A stretch of DNA of 64,000 nt from Xanthomonas sp. NCPPB 1128 (GCF_001043115.1 NZ_LFME01000022.1:1-64000); one strand, 5' to 3'; shown: positions 25,492-38,796, counted from the first letter of the stretch. Notes: generated by a model from the letters alone, not told the origin. Numbers and translations: made by a program.

Positions 25492-26430
25492 ATGTCTCCG
25501 TATCCACACGATGCCCCAGCAGTGACGGCTGCCGGCGCTGGGCGCCTGCTGGTGCTGGGCGAGGCGCGCATCCTGCAGCCGGGAAGGGTGCGCTGGCTGC
25601 GGGCGGTGGCCTGGGCGATCGCGTTGCTGGCGCTGATGGTGGTCGTGGCGACGGCGGTGCCGCTGCTGTGCGCCAGGCTGCTGCCGCCGGGCGCGGAGCG
25701 CGTCGCGCCGTATGCCACGGCATTGACGGCCGCCATCCTCTACGCCGTCGCGGTCCGCCTCGGCGAGCGGCGCTGGCCGGCGGAACTCGCCTGGCGCACT
25801 GCGCCGTCGCAGTTGGCCCTTGGGCTATTGCTAGGCGCGGCGATGTTCGCGGCGGTGATGGCGCTCATGGCGGCGTTCGGCGTGTACACGATCCGCTGGG
25901 CCGGGCCGGCGCCGGCATGGGGTGCGCTCGGCAAGGCGCTGCAGGCCGGCGTGGTCGAAGAACTGATGCTGCGCGCGATCCTGCTGCGCCTGCTGTGGCG
26001 TGCGTTCGGGCCGTGGTTGGCGTTCGCACTGTCGGCGGCGCTGTTCGGCCTGGCCCATCTCGGCAATCCGAACGCGAGCGTGTTCGCCGCGCTCTGCATC
26101 GCGGTGGAGGCGGGCGTCATGCTGGGCGCCTTCTACGTGCTCACCGGCCGGCTCTGGATCTCCATCGGCGTGCATGCGGCCTGGAACTTCACCCAGGGCT
26201 ATCTGTTCGGCGCGGCGGTGTCGGGGACCGACATGGGGCCCGCGCTCGCGCGCAGCGCCGCGCAGGCGGGGATGCCCGAGTGGCTGAGCGGCGGCGCGTT
26301 CGGGCCGGAGGCCTCCCTGCCCGGCCTGCTGGTGTGCACGGTGGTGGGCGCGATCGCGACCTGGGTGGCCTGGCGCAAGGGGCGCTTCGGCGCGACCGCT
26401 CGCAGCGCGGGCATGACACCGACGCCCTGA
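25492..26430 (+). CDS. CPBP family intramembrane metalloprotease
   Basis: 312 residues with about eight TM segments. The Abi/CAAX-protease motifs are present in order: VVEELMLRAILLRLL (the EE motif, about 162), LFGLAHLGNP (about 185) and HAAWNFTQGYLFG (about 227). CPBP proteases process prenylated proteins in eukaryotes; in bacteria many relate to bacteriocin maturation or self-immunity. It lies 144 bp after the NatAB-like exporter. Together with the secreted TAP-like peptidase the set hints at peptide handling. Only the family is certain. Confidence 0.88.
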   Translation: MSPYPHDAPAVTAAGAGRLLVLGEARILQPGRVRWLRAVAWAIALLALMVVVATAVPLLCARLLPPGAERVAPYATALTAAILYAVAVRLGERRWPAELAWRTAPSQLALGLLLGAAMFAAVMALMAAFGVYTIRWAGPAPAWGALGKALQAGVVEELMLRAILLRLLWRAFGPWLAFALSAALFGLAHLGNPNASVFAALCIAVEAGVMLGAFYVLTGRLWISIGVHAAWNFTQGYLFGAAVSGTDMGPALARSAAQAGMPEWLSGGAFGPEASLPGLLVCTVVGAIATWVAWRKGRFGATARSAGMTPTP

Positions 26431-26482
26431 TCGTTCTGGTCGACGTGTTTCCGTCGGCGCGGTGTCGCGCCTTGCGTTCGCT

Positions 26483-26508
26483 GCGCGCCCGGCGGCTGCC
26501 GGGCGCGC
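26483..26508. terminator. Bidirectional hairpin between convergent genes
   Basis: GCGCGCCCGGC-GGCT-GCCGGGCGCGC is a perfect 11-bp stem with a 4-base loop. It lies between the CPBP gene (ends 26430) and the TonB-domain lipoprotein gene (ends 26526 on the other strand). No T run follows, as is common in this G+C range. Confidence 0.7.
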
Positions 26509-26525
26509 GCATGATGTTGCGCGGC

Positions 26526-27530
26526 TCAGCCGCCGGGATTGAAGGCCAGCGTGCGGCGGGTGGTCACCGGTGCCCCGACCGGCTCGAAGCGCCAGCGCTT
26601 GGTGGCGTTCAGCGCTTCGCGGTCGAACACCCGCGGCGGCGTGGAGCGCAGCACGCGGGCATTGGTGACCGCGCCGTCGGTGCCGACGGTGATCTCCACC
26701 AGCACTTCGCCAGCGGTGCCCGAGCGCAGCGCTTCGGGCGGGTAGCGCGGGGCCGGGGTGCTGATCGGGCGCAGGGTCTGTGCGGTGGCGGCCGGCGCGG
26801 CCGCGGGAGCCGCCGCCGGTGTGGGCGTCGGTTGCGCCGTGGCGGTGGGCGTGGCGGGGCGCGCGGCGGCCTGGCGTTCGGCTTCCTGACGTGCGCTCTC
26901 GCGGCGCGCGGCCTCCTGCTGCGCGGCGATCTGCTGCGCGGCCTGCGCTTCGCTGGCCTGCTGCTGCGCCTGCTTCTGCTGCTCTGCGGCCAGCTTGGCC
27001 TTCTGCTCTGCGTCCTTCTTGGCCTTGTCGGTCTCGTCCTGGCTGCGCTGGGCCACGGCCTCCATGCCCTTGCTCACGCCCTGCTTGAGCCGCGGCAGCG
27101 CCGGCGCCTGCGGGTCCATCTTTTCGATCAGGCCGATCAGGCGCTGGGCTTCCGGGAAATCCTCGCGGTTGATGCTCTGTTCGGCAGCGATCAGCGTGTA
27201 CGGCATCAGGTCGGTCAGCGCACTCTTGACCCCGGCGTCGTCCGGCTGCTTGTCGCGCAGCGCCAGGTAGTACTCGACCGCGTTGTTGCCGGCCGGCGCG
27301 TACATGCGGTTCTCGCGCAGCGCCTGGCTGGCCGAGTCGTGCAACTGTTCGGTACCCATCGACTGCACCTTGGCCGAGACCGCCGGCGGTGCCGGTGCGT
27401 TGGCCGCGGCGGTGGCCGGTGCAGCGCTAGGTGGTGCGGTCTCTTCCTGCTTGGAGCAGGCCGCCAGCGCGGCCAGCAACAGGACGGGCGCGACACGGCG
27501 CGCCTTGGCGAATGTGGTGAGTTGCGGCAT
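26526..27530 (-). CDS. Lipoprotein with TonB C-terminal domain
   Basis: 334 residues from the ATG at 27530, with GGGGGA three bases ahead. The N-terminus MPQLTTFAKARRVAPVLLLAALAACSK is a type II signal peptide with lipidation at Cys25 and Ser at +2. A helical domain (residues 50-190) and an Ala/Gln/Glu-rich coiled-coil (about 150-215, QQQASEAQAAQQIAAQQEAA) follow. A Pro/Thr linker leads to the TonB_C domain (PAPRYPPEALRSGTAGEVLVEI, ALNATKRWRFEPV). True TonB proteins use an N-terminal TM helix that contacts ExbB/ExbD. A lipid anchor is unusual and should prevent that contact, so this may not be an energy transducer. Confidence 0.85.
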   Translation of the reverse strand: MPQLTTFAKARRVAPVLLLAALAACSKQEETAPPSAAPATAAANAPAPPAVSAKVQSMGTEQLHDSASQALRENRMYAPAGNNAVEYYLALRDKQPDDAGVKSALTDLMPYTLIAAEQSINREDFPEAQRLIGLIEKMDPQAPALPRLKQGVSKGMEAVAQRSQDETDKAKKDAEQKAKLAAEQQKQAQQQASEAQAAQQIAAQQEAARRESARQEAERQAAARPATPTATAQPTPTPAAAPAAAPAATAQTLRPISTPAPRYPPEALRSGTAGEVLVEITVGTDGAVTNARVLRSTPPRVFDREALNATKRWRFEPVGAPVTTRRTLAFNPGG

Positions 27531-27701
27531 GCGTCCCCCTGAGTCCCCGGTGTTGGCAATCAACGATGCGACGGCGGTGCGTTCGCGGTGCTGCGGCCCC
27601 CATGCCGCCAGCGCACCCCATCGGTCAATCTAGCATCCGCGGCCGCCGTGTGCGTGGCAGCCGCTGCCATGCGGCAAAAAGCGTGACGCTGCGCGCGTTG
27701 G

Positions 27702-28310
27702 TCAGTGCGCCGGCCGCGCCGGCGCGGACGCGGACATGATCCGGTCGGTCCAGGCGATGCCGATCGCCGACAGGATGAAGATGCCATGGATGATGGTCTG
27801 CCACAGCACGCCGGTGGCGGTCAGCGTCGCGCAGCTCTTCAGGTCCACCGTGCCCACGGCGCTGGCCAGTTGTTCCGGCGAGCACATCGGCATGCCGCCG
27901 AGCGCGCCGACCGCGATGAAGGTCTTGAGCAGGTGGATCGAGGAGATGCCGATGATCGACAGCGCCAGCTTGACCTTGAGCACGCTGGCGTTGACGTGGC
28001 TCAGCCATTCCGGCTGGTCCGGGTGGCCTTCCAGGCCCAGCCGCGACACGAAGGTCTCGTAGCCGCCGACGATCACCATCACCAGCAGATTGGAGATCAT
28101 CACCACGTCGATCAGGCCGAGCACGATCAGCATGATCTGCTGTTCGCCCAGGCTCGGCGCCTCGTGGATCAGGTGCCACAACTCCTTGCCGAACAGGAAG
28201 ACGTACACGCCCTGGGCCACGATCAGTCCCAGGTACAGCGGCAACTGCAGCCAGCGCGAGGCGAAGATCAGGTTGGACAGGGGGTGCAGGCGGGGCCGCT
28301 CTGGAGTCAT
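27702..28310 (-). CDS. UPF0114 (YqhA) family membrane protein
   Basis: 202 residues from the ATG at 28310. The YqhA signature [35 protein letters not shown] opens the protein. Further conserved text is [30 protein letters not shown] and [26 protein letters not shown], with four TM segments overall. The family is broadly conserved in Proteobacteria but has no established function. An adjacent GST gene is transcribed divergently from it. The family assignment is very clear. Confidence 0.92.
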   Translation of the reverse strand: MTPERPRLHPLSNLIFASRWLQLPLYLGLIVAQGVYVFLFGKELWHLIHEAPSLGEQQIMLIVLGLIDVVMISNLLVMVIVGGYETFVSRLGLEGHPDQPEWLSHVNASVLKVKLALSIIGISSIHLLKTFIAVGALGGMPMCSPEQLASAVGTVDLKSCATLTATGVLWQTIIHGIFILSAIGIAWTDRIMSASAPARPAH

Positions 28311-28422
28311 GGCGTGGTCTGGAATGCTGCGTTGCGGGAGCGGCCAGGGTACTCGGCCGGCGATGACGCTGCCAAGCCGGGGGGCGCCGCTACACTCGGG
28401 GTCCCCTTCCAGGAGCGCTGCC

Positions 28423-31414
<2,992 letters not shown>

Positions 31415-31466
31415 GCGCGCCGGTCCGCTTCCACCTGCCCGTTTCCGCATGACAAGGAGTGACGCA

Positions 31467-32045
31467 ATGTCGAGTCCGCCGCCGCTACCCGGGACGCCCG
31501 GCCCGACCACTGCCACGGCACCGCGACCGGCCAGGCGCGGCTGGTGGGCGCGGCACTGGAAGTGGGCGGTGCCGCTGATCGTGCTGGTGCTCGGCGCCCT
31601 GCTGCTGGCGTCGATCGCGGTGTTCGTGCTTGGCCTCGCGCGCGTCACCAAGTCGTCCGAGCCGTATCGTGTCGGCGTGATGGCCGCACAACACGATCCA
31701 CGCGTGGCGGCCGCGCTGGGCGCGCCGATCAAGGACGGCATCATGCCCAGCGGCAACAGCAGCACCAGCGGCGGTGGCAGTGGCAACGCCGAGCTGAGCG
31801 TGTCGCTGCACGGCAGCCGCGCCAACGGCACCCTGTACATCGAAGCCGAGCGCCACGCGGGCGAGTGGCACTACACCACCTTGCAGGTGCTGCCGGATGC
31901 GGGCGAGGCGATCCCGCTGCTCGACGCGCTCGGGCAGGACGCCGACGACGAGGAGGAGGCGGACGGGATGGCGGTCGAGGCGCCGCCGGTGCCCGCAATG
32001 GACGCAGACGACGCCATGCCGGCCGAGGCCGACGCGACGAAGTAA
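31467..32045 (+). CDS. Coa1/Tim21-like membrane-anchored protein
   Basis: 192 residues from the ATG at 31467, which has AAGGAG seven bases upstream (an ATG 18 bases earlier lacks one). A Pro/Thr-rich cytoplasmic head of about 27 residues is followed by a TM (AVPLIVLVLGALLLASIAVFVLG) and a compact domain SSEPYRVGVMAAQHDPRVAAALGAPI...AELSVSLHGSRANGTLYIEAER. This matches the Coa1 cytochrome c oxidase assembly family as annotated in many bacteria, whose role there is untested. The C-terminal tail is acidic (DADDEEEADGM). A 7-bp hairpin (32048-32070) follows. Confidence 0.8.
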   Translation: MSSPPPLPGTPGPTTATAPRPARRGWWARHWKWAVPLIVLVLGALLLASIAVFVLGLARVTKSSEPYRVGVMAAQHDPRVAAALGAPIKDGIMPSGNSSTSGGGSGNAELSVSLHGSRANGTLYIEAERHAGEWHYTTLQVLPDAGEAIPLLDALGQDADDEEEADGMAVEAPPVPAMDADDAMPAEADATK

Positions 32046-32302
32046 GCGGGCGGCGAACGTGCTGCCGCCCACCTCGTCGCGTGGTGCGTGGGTGGGGGGC
32101 TTCCATGGGCGTGCGACCAGCGCACCGCCCATCTGCAGTGATGCGTTCCGCGTTGCCGTCACGGTATGCGCCTTGCTTCGGCCGCGACGCGGGCCTGTTC
32201 GCATGCTGCACCCGCCGCGTGGTGGCAGCCATGACCTCCGGCAGATGGCCGATCCGGCACGTGCCGCGTACGGTCCTGACATCATTCTGCCGGAGCTGCG
32301 CC

Positions 32303-34108
32303 ATGAAGCCACGTGTCCTCGCCATCGCCCTGACCCTGGCGCTGGCAGCGCCTTCGCCGTTCCCGGCGCTGGCCGCAGCGGCCGCACCGGCGGCCGCTTC
32401 CGCCACGCGCACACCGGCCTGGGTGGAGCGCAGCAATGCGTTCGCGCAGATCCTGCTGCAGGCGCAGGCGCCGTTCCAGGCCGAGGAAGTCAGCTTCTTC
32501 GGCGTGCCTGGATTCGATGACCAGGTCTCCGACTTCGGTCCCGACAACGCGCGGCGTTTCCGCGAAGCGACCGCTGCCGCGCGCCGCACGCTGCAGGAAA
32601 AACTGCAGGTGGAGCGCGATCCCAACGTGCGCCAGGATCTGGCGATCCTGATCCACGCCGCTGACCAGTCCATCGAAGGCAGCACGCTCAACGAGCGCCT
32701 GTTGCTGCCATGGACCGATGCGCCGCAGCACGTGTTCGGCGGCATCAACAACCTGTTGTCCGAGCAGGTGCCGGCGGCGCGCCGCGGCAAGGCGTTGCTG
32801 CGGCTGCAGCGCTACGTCGGCCTGGCGCCGGGCAGCACCTCGATCCTGCAGTTGGCGCGGCAGCGTTACGAGGAAAAGCGCGCCGACGGCAAGCTTCTGC
32901 AGCCGACCAAGCGCGAGGTCGAGCAGGCCTTGAGCAATGTCGACACCTACGCCAAGGGCATTCGCGCGCTGTTCGCCGAGTACAGGATCGCCGGCGCGGA
33001 CGCAGCGCTGGCGGCGCTGGACAAGCAGTTCCAGGACTACGCCACCTGGACGCGCACGGTGGTGCTGCCGCAGGCGCGCGAGGATGCACGCCTGCCGCCC
33101 GAGCTGTACGCGTTCCAGCTCAAGCAGGTGGGCATCGACATCGCCCCGCAGGTGCTGATGCAGCGTGCGCAGCTGGAATTCATGGAAACCCGCGCGACGA
33201 TGCAGCAGCTGGCGCCGCTGGTGGCCGCCGCCAAGGGCCTGCGCGGCGACGATGCGCGCGACTATCGCGCGGTGCTGCGCGCGCTCAAGCGCGACACCAT
33301 CCCCGACGACAAGCTTGAGGCGCATTACCGCAGCGTCATCGACCGCATCGATCCGATCATCCGCCAGCAGCACATCGTCGACGTGCCGCAGCGGCCGATG
33401 CAGATGCGCCTGGGCTCGCCGGCCGAAAGCGCCGCGCAACCGGCGCCGCATTTCCGCCCGGCACCGCTGGTCGGCAACACCGGCGAGCAGGGCACCTTCG
33501 TGCTGCCGCTGGGCAATCCGGACAGCGCCGGCAAGGGCGAGCACTACGACGATTTCAACTTCGGCGCGGCGGCGTGGACGCTGAGCGCGCACGAGGGCCG
33601 GCCCGGCCACGAACTGCAGTTCACCGCCATGGTCGAGCGCGGCGTGTCGCTGGCGCGCAGCCTGTTCGCGTTCAATTCGGTCAACGTGGAAGGCTGGGCG
33701 CTGTACGCCGAGGCCGAGATGGTGCCGTACGAACCGCTGGACGGGCAGTTGGTCGCCTTGCAGTTCCGCCTGCTGCGCGCGGCGCGGGCGATGCTCGACC
33801 CGATGCTCAACCTCGGCCTGATCGACCGCGAGCGCGCGCGCCTGGTGCTGGAGAACGAGGTCGGCCTGTCGCCGGCGATGGCCCGGCAGGAACTGGACCG
33901 CTACATGGTGCGCGCGCCCGGCCAGGCCGGCAGCTATTTCTACGGCTACAGCCGCATCCTGGAACTGCGCATGCGCACCGAACTGGCGCTGGGCGCAAAG
34001 TTCGACCGGCTGAAGTTCAACAATTTCCTGCTGGACCAGGGCCTGCTGCCGCCGAACCAGCTGGCCGCGGCGGTGGACGAGGTGTTCGTGCCGTCACAGC
34101 GCAGGTGA
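32303..34108 (+). CDS. DUF885 family secreted hydrolase
   Basis: 601 residues from the ATG at 32303. A signal peptide MKPRVLAIALTLALAAPSPFPALA is followed by a largely alpha-helical domain. The metal-site motif HEGRPGHELQ (about 430) and the downstream glutamate region NVEGWALYAEAEMV (about 461) are diagnostic of DUF885. The family is related to zinc metallopeptidases (M32-like, HExxH changed to HEGxPGH). Related enzymes are annotated as periplasmic peptidases or lipases, with substrates unknown. It is followed by a strong bidirectional terminator. Confidence 0.9.
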   Translation: MKPRVLAIALTLALAAPSPFPALAAAAAPAAASATRTPAWVERSNAFAQILLQAQAPFQAEEVSFFGVPGFDDQVSDFGPDNARRFREATAAARRTLQEKLQVERDPNVRQDLAILIHAADQSIEGSTLNERLLLPWTDAPQHVFGGINNLLSEQVPAARRGKALLRLQRYVGLAPGSTSILQLARQRYEEKRADGKLLQPTKREVEQALSNVDTYAKGIRALFAEYRIAGADAALAALDKQFQDYATWTRTVVLPQAREDARLPPELYAFQLKQVGIDIAPQVLMQRAQLEFMETRATMQQLAPLVAAAKGLRGDDARDYRAVLRALKRDTIPDDKLEAHYRSVIDRIDPIIRQQHIVDVPQRPMQMRLGSPAESAAQPAPHFRPAPLVGNTGEQGTFVLPLGNPDSAGKGEHYDDFNFGAAAWTLSAHEGRPGHELQFTAMVERGVSLARSLFAFNSVNVEGWALYAEAEMVPYEPLDGQLVALQFRLLRAARAMLDPMLNLGLIDRERARLVLENEVGLSPAMARQELDRYMVRAPGQAGSYFYGYSRILELRMRTELALGAKFDRLKFNNFLLDQGLLPPNQLAAAVDEVFVPSQRR

Positions 34109-34127
34109 GCGGAAGGTCAACTGGACG

Positions 34128-34156
34128 CGCCACTGCGCTCAAAGGGCGCAGTGGCG
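34128..34156. terminator. Bidirectional hairpin terminator
   Basis: CGCCACTGCGC and GCGCAGTGGCG form a perfect 11-bp stem around a 7-base loop (TCAAAGG). It sits 20 bases after the DUF885 stop and 14 bases before the convergent cysteine-rich protein gene end. Confidence 0.75.
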
Positions 34157-34169
34157 CAGTCGCTGCGGA

Positions 34170-34541
34170 TCAATGATCCTTTGGAACCTTTTCGGGCCGT
34201 TGCCGTCCCGTCCAATCGCGGGCTTTGCCGCCGCCGATCGGGCATATATACATGTACTGATAGACCGCATCTACCGCTTTCTGCGTCCACGGTTTGAAGC
34301 ATACGTTTCCGACGCAGCAAGGGCCGGTCGACGTCGGCCAAGGACAATAGCCAGGTACCGCGATCCATACGCCGGCTTGAGGAGTCACCGGCGTCCAGTT
34401 CTTGTCCCTGCCCTTGCAGCCTTGCGTGCACAAGACGAAGGGATCGTTGTCGCGACAGGCCAGATCCTCATAGACCTGCTGTGCGCCAGCGGCGCCCTGA
34501 AACCCCAGGAACGCAACCAGAATCCATAGCCACTGTTTCAT
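34170..34541 (-). CDS. Cysteine-rich secreted protein A (paralogue of 35437-35802)
   Basis: 123 residues from the ATG at 34541, with GGGAAG upstream. The signal peptide MKQWLWILVAFLGFQGAAGA is followed by a 103-residue domain with eight cysteines. The pattern is CRDNDPFV-x-CTQGCKG, then GYC, CC, C and ICP. An almost identical pattern occurs in the gene at 35437-35802, showing recent paralogy. The cysteine layout implies four disulfides and a stable extracellular or periplasmic fold. I do not recognise the family. The two copies bracket a lipoprotein gene. Confidence 0.8.
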   Translation of the reverse strand: MKQWLWILVAFLGFQGAAGAQQVYEDLACRDNDPFVLCTQGCKGRDKNWTPVTPQAGVWIAVPGYCPWPTSTGPCCVGNVCFKPWTQKAVDAVYQYMYICPIGGGKARDWTGRQRPEKVPKDH

Positions 34542-34812
34542 CGCACTTCCCTCTGTCGAAAGCGGTCCATCCCAGACGTTCGGACCAAACGTGTCGTTGC
34601 ATGGCGGGGGCACCCCGGACCGGGACTCTGACGGGTCGCGCCAATCCTGCCCGCAAATAGCTTAGCAAGGGTTTCAGCGTGCGAGGGGGATGCCGTGCGC
34701 CATGGGCCCATCCGGCCCATCCCGGCTGACAGGGGCGATTCGCTGCGGGGAAGTGCGCCAGCGGCGCACGTATCGGCCGGGCAGGGCAGGCAGGGCAGCA
34801 GGCTGACTGGAT

Positions 34813-35271
34813 TCAGCGAATGGGCGGTGGCGCAGGCTGCGGCGCCGCCGGCGCCGGTGTTCCCGGCGGCACCCAGATCGCCATGCCGGCGGCACGCTTC
34901 TGCGTGGTGGGGATGCCGATGCCCAGGCCGCCGCCGACATGGCCGCCGTAGCTGCCCGCGCCGACCGACAGGCCGCCGCCGGAGCGTTGCGAGCCCACGC
35001 CCATCAGCACCACGCCGTTGGCGCCGAGCTTGGCCGCGTCGCGCTTGAGCCGGGCCACCGCCGCATCGGTCTGGCCCTGGGTGCCGAAACCGGCGGCGCT
35101 GGAGGATTCGAGCTGGGCGATATCCACCGCCCCCGGCGGCGGTGCCGAGTAGATCTGCACCAGCGCCGGATCGATCGGCGGCCGCGCCGCGCCGACCATC
35201 ACCTTGGAGGAACTGGCGCAGCCAGCCAGGGCCAGCAGCAGCGCCAGCGGCAACAGCGGTCGGATGTTCAT
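34813..35271 (-). CDS. Glycine-rich lipoprotein of unknown function
   Basis: 152 residues from the ATG at 35271. MNIRPLLPLALLLALAGCASS is a clear lipoprotein signal with the cysteine at about 18. A short alpha/beta domain of about 70 residues (KLGANGVVLMGVG) recalls DUF4156/heavy-metal-binding-like lipoproteins. A glycine-rich stretch (GGHVGGGLGIGIP) and a Pro/Ala tail follow. Outer-membrane sorting is likely because Ala is at +2. It lies between the two cysteine-rich paralogues on the same strand, with more than 160 bp on each side, so it probably has its own promoter. Confidence 0.75.
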   Translation of the reverse strand: MNIRPLLPLALLLALAGCASSSKVMVGAARPPIDPALVQIYSAPPPGAVDIAQLESSSAAGFGTQGQTDAAVARLKRDAAKLGANGVVLMGVGSQRSGGGLSVGAGSYGGHVGGGLGIGIPTTQKRAAGMAIWVPPGTPAPAAPQPAPPPIR

Positions 35272-35436
35272 GGCCTTACCCCCGTGTTCGGATCTCACGC
35301 GATCATAGGCGGGCCGGGTGAATCGTGCCGAACCCGGCGCGGCCACCCTGGCAGGGCGGCCGTGATCCCCATGCCAAGACGTGGGGGCCGGGCTGTCGGG
35401 GGCAACACGCCGCTGCGTCGTGCAGCGGCATGAGCG

Positions 35437-35802
35437 TCAGTGCTCGTAGGGCACGTTTTCCGGACGCCGGCTCGGGTCCGTCCACTCGCCTTGGTTGACG
35501 GCGGCAGGACAGATGTCTTCGTACTGCTTCACGGCCACGATCGCGGTGGGCGTCCACGCGCCGCAGTGCCAACCGTGCTTGCAGCAGCGCACCGGACTGG
35601 GTCGCAAGCAATACCCGGGGTCTGCCTGCCAGGAGCCACTGGTTGGGTCCACGGGGCTCCAGTTCTTGTCGACACCCTTGCAGCCCTGGGTGCAGAACAC
35701 GAAGGGGTCGTTGTCGCGGCACACGAGCTTCTTGTAGACGGGTGCGGCGAGGGCGGGGAGCGACAGTAGACAGAGGGCGAAAATCCATATCCAGCGCTTC
35801 AT
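35437..35802 (-). CDS. Cysteine-rich secreted protein B (paralogue of 34170-34541)
   Basis: 121 residues from the ATG at 35802, preceded by AGGAGG. The signal peptide MKRWIWIFALCLLSLPALA is followed by eight cysteines in the same pattern as protein A: CRDNDPFV-x-CTQGCKG-x-DKNW, GYC, CC, HC, ICP. The end RRPENVPYEH matches RQRPEKVPKDH of A. The tryptophan-rich linkers are also shared (SGSWQADPGYC and AGVWIAVPGYC). Duplication with divergence is evident. Function is unknown; secreted effector, inhibitor or structural roles are all open. Confidence 0.8.
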   Translation of the reverse strand: MKRWIWIFALCLLSLPALAAPVYKKLVCRDNDPFVFCTQGCKGVDKNWSPVDPTSGSWQADPGYCLRPSPVRCCKHGWHCGAWTPTAIVAVKQYEDICPAAVNQGEWTDPSRRPENVPYEH

Positions 35803-36061
35803 GGGTTCCTCCTGGATGAAGACGGTGCAGCGTTCCCGTCCCGCAGTAAGACGATCCAATGCGCGTATCCCCTACCCGCTTCGCCCAGGTGTTCCGTTTG
35901 CGCCGTCACCGTGGATCGACCGTCATCACCGGCCGCGCTGGAGTTTCCCGTTGGGTGCCGGCGACCAGCTCCGGCGTGGCCCCGAATGGATCCGCACCAG
36001 CGCCGGACCGATCAGCGGACGCGCCGCGCCGGCCTTCGCAGTGCGCTATGGTGCAGGCTGA

Positions 36062-37528
<1,467 letters not shown>

Positions 37529-37547
37529 GCCGGCGCCTCTCTGTCTG

Positions 37548-37711
37548 TTGGAGACATTTCAGTCGCGACGGGGTCTTCGAAAAAGCGTCGCGACTGAAGT
37601 CGCTCCTACACAGGCAGCGATCTTGATATCCATCTGCGTGGATCTCGTAGGAGCGGCTGAAGCCGCGACCGGGCTTTCCCGTTGCGGCCCGGTCGCGGCT
37701 GAAGCCGCACC
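37548..37711. repeat. Cluster of four REP-type elements after hemB
   Basis: Four related units occupy the gap between hemB and the convergent SDR gene. They are GGAGACATTTCAGTCGCGAC at 37548-37570, an inverted GTCGCGACTGAAGTCGCTCC at 37586-37611, GTAGGAGCGGCTGAAGCCGC at 37646-37673 and an inverted GGTCGCGGCTGAAGCCGC at 37690-37711. They form two head-to-head pairs, in the order direct-inverted, direct-inverted. The first pair carries the GACTGAAGTC variant core, the second the GGCTGAAGCC core. Confidence 0.85.
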
Positions 37712-37727
37712 CGCGCACGCGTCCGCG

Positions 37728-38717
37728 CTATGCCGATGGCGTCGCCGCCGGCAGACAGCCCAGCCCCAGCAGCGTCGCTTCCACCGCCGCATCCAGCGGC
37801 GTGTGCGGTTCTTCGCTGAGCAGGTCCAGCAATCGCGTGTTGCGCATGCGCAGCGGGTGCCGCCACAGCGGGCGCATCTCGTGCAGTTCGCGCGCCAGCG
37901 GCCAGAACGGCAGGGCCAGGGTCAGCAGCGGCCACGGGAAGCGGCGCGTGCGTGGCGGCGCCAGGCCATGGCGTTGCGCGACCCGCGCGATCGCCGCGGC
38001 CATCTGCGTGCCGTCGGCGTCCCAGTGCCCGTCCATGTGCAGGCGGGCAAAGGCCGGCAGGTGCGCGCGCCGCTGCAGCAGCGCCAGCATGGTCCGCGCC
38101 ACGTCCGGCACATAGGCCCATTGGTGGCCCACGCCCGCATCGCCCGGCAGGGTCACCGTCGTGACCGGCCGTCCCGGCCGCACCAGCCCCTGCGCGAACC
38201 AGCTGTTGCCCACGCGCGGGCCGAAGAAATCGCCGGCGCGCACCACGATGGCGCGTGCGCCCTGCGTGGTTGCGGCCCGCAGGCGCCGCTCCAGTTCCAC
38301 CCGGATCGCGCCCTTGCGCGTGACCGGGGCCTGCGCCGCGTCTTCGTCCGGGGCCGGATAGGCGTCCGGGCCGTAGTTGTAGACCGTGCCCGGCAGGACC
38401 ACGGTGGCGCGCCCGGCGATGGCCGCGGCGATGGTGTTGTCGATCATCGGCAGCACCAGCTCCGGCCAGCGCCGGTAGCCCGGCGGATTGACCGCATGCA
38501 CGATCACCGCGCAGCCCTGCGCCGCCTGCAGCACGTCGGCCCGCAGCAGCGCATCGCCGCGGCGCCAGTGGATGCCGTCGCGGTCCTCGCTGGGGTGGGC
38601 GAGGCCGCGCTGCAGGGCGCGCACCTGCCAGCCGGCGTCGCGCAACTGCCGCGCCAGTTCGCCGCCGATGCCGCCGCGGGCGCCCAGCACCAGGGCGGTG
38701 GAAGAAGATGGGGACAT
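37728..38717 (-). CDS. NAD-dependent epimerase/dehydratase family protein
   Basis: 329 residues from the ATG at 38717. The extended-SDR Rossmann motif is LVLGARGGIGGELARQL at about 9. The active-site region reads VLPGTVYNYGPDAYP with the tyrosine, followed by RKGAIRVELERRL with a Lys/Arg in place of the classic YxxxK spacing. The C-terminal half binds substrate and is typical of NAD(P)-dependent epimerases. It is divergent from a LysR regulator, 91 bp away, the usual arrangement for a regulated oxidoreductase. Its substrate is unknown. Confidence 0.85.
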   Translation of the reverse strand: MSPSSSTALVLGARGGIGGELARQLRDAGWQVRALQRGLAHPSEDRDGIHWRRGDALLRADVLQAAQGCAVIVHAVNPPGYRRWPELVLPMIDNTIAAAIAGRATVVLPGTVYNYGPDAYPAPDEDAAQAPVTRKGAIRVELERRLRAATTQGARAIVVRAGDFFGPRVGNSWFAQGLVRPGRPVTTVTLPGDAGVGHQWAYVPDVARTMLALLQRRAHLPAFARLHMDGHWDADGTQMAAAIARVAQRHGLAPPRTRRFPWPLLTLALPFWPLARELHEMRPLWRHPLRMRNTRLLDLLSEEPHTPLDAAVEATLLGLGCLPAATPSA

Positions 38718-38796
38718 GACAGCGCTCCGTTGGGGTCGGCGCTCAGTGTCGATATCGGTGCCGCAGAAGAAAATTGGCGAAGACCACCAGGCGGCT

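Noticed and set aside
25437-27542. 701-residue plus-strand open frame
   Set aside because: Spans the CPBP gene in another frame and the TonB-domain gene antisense; low-complexity content only.
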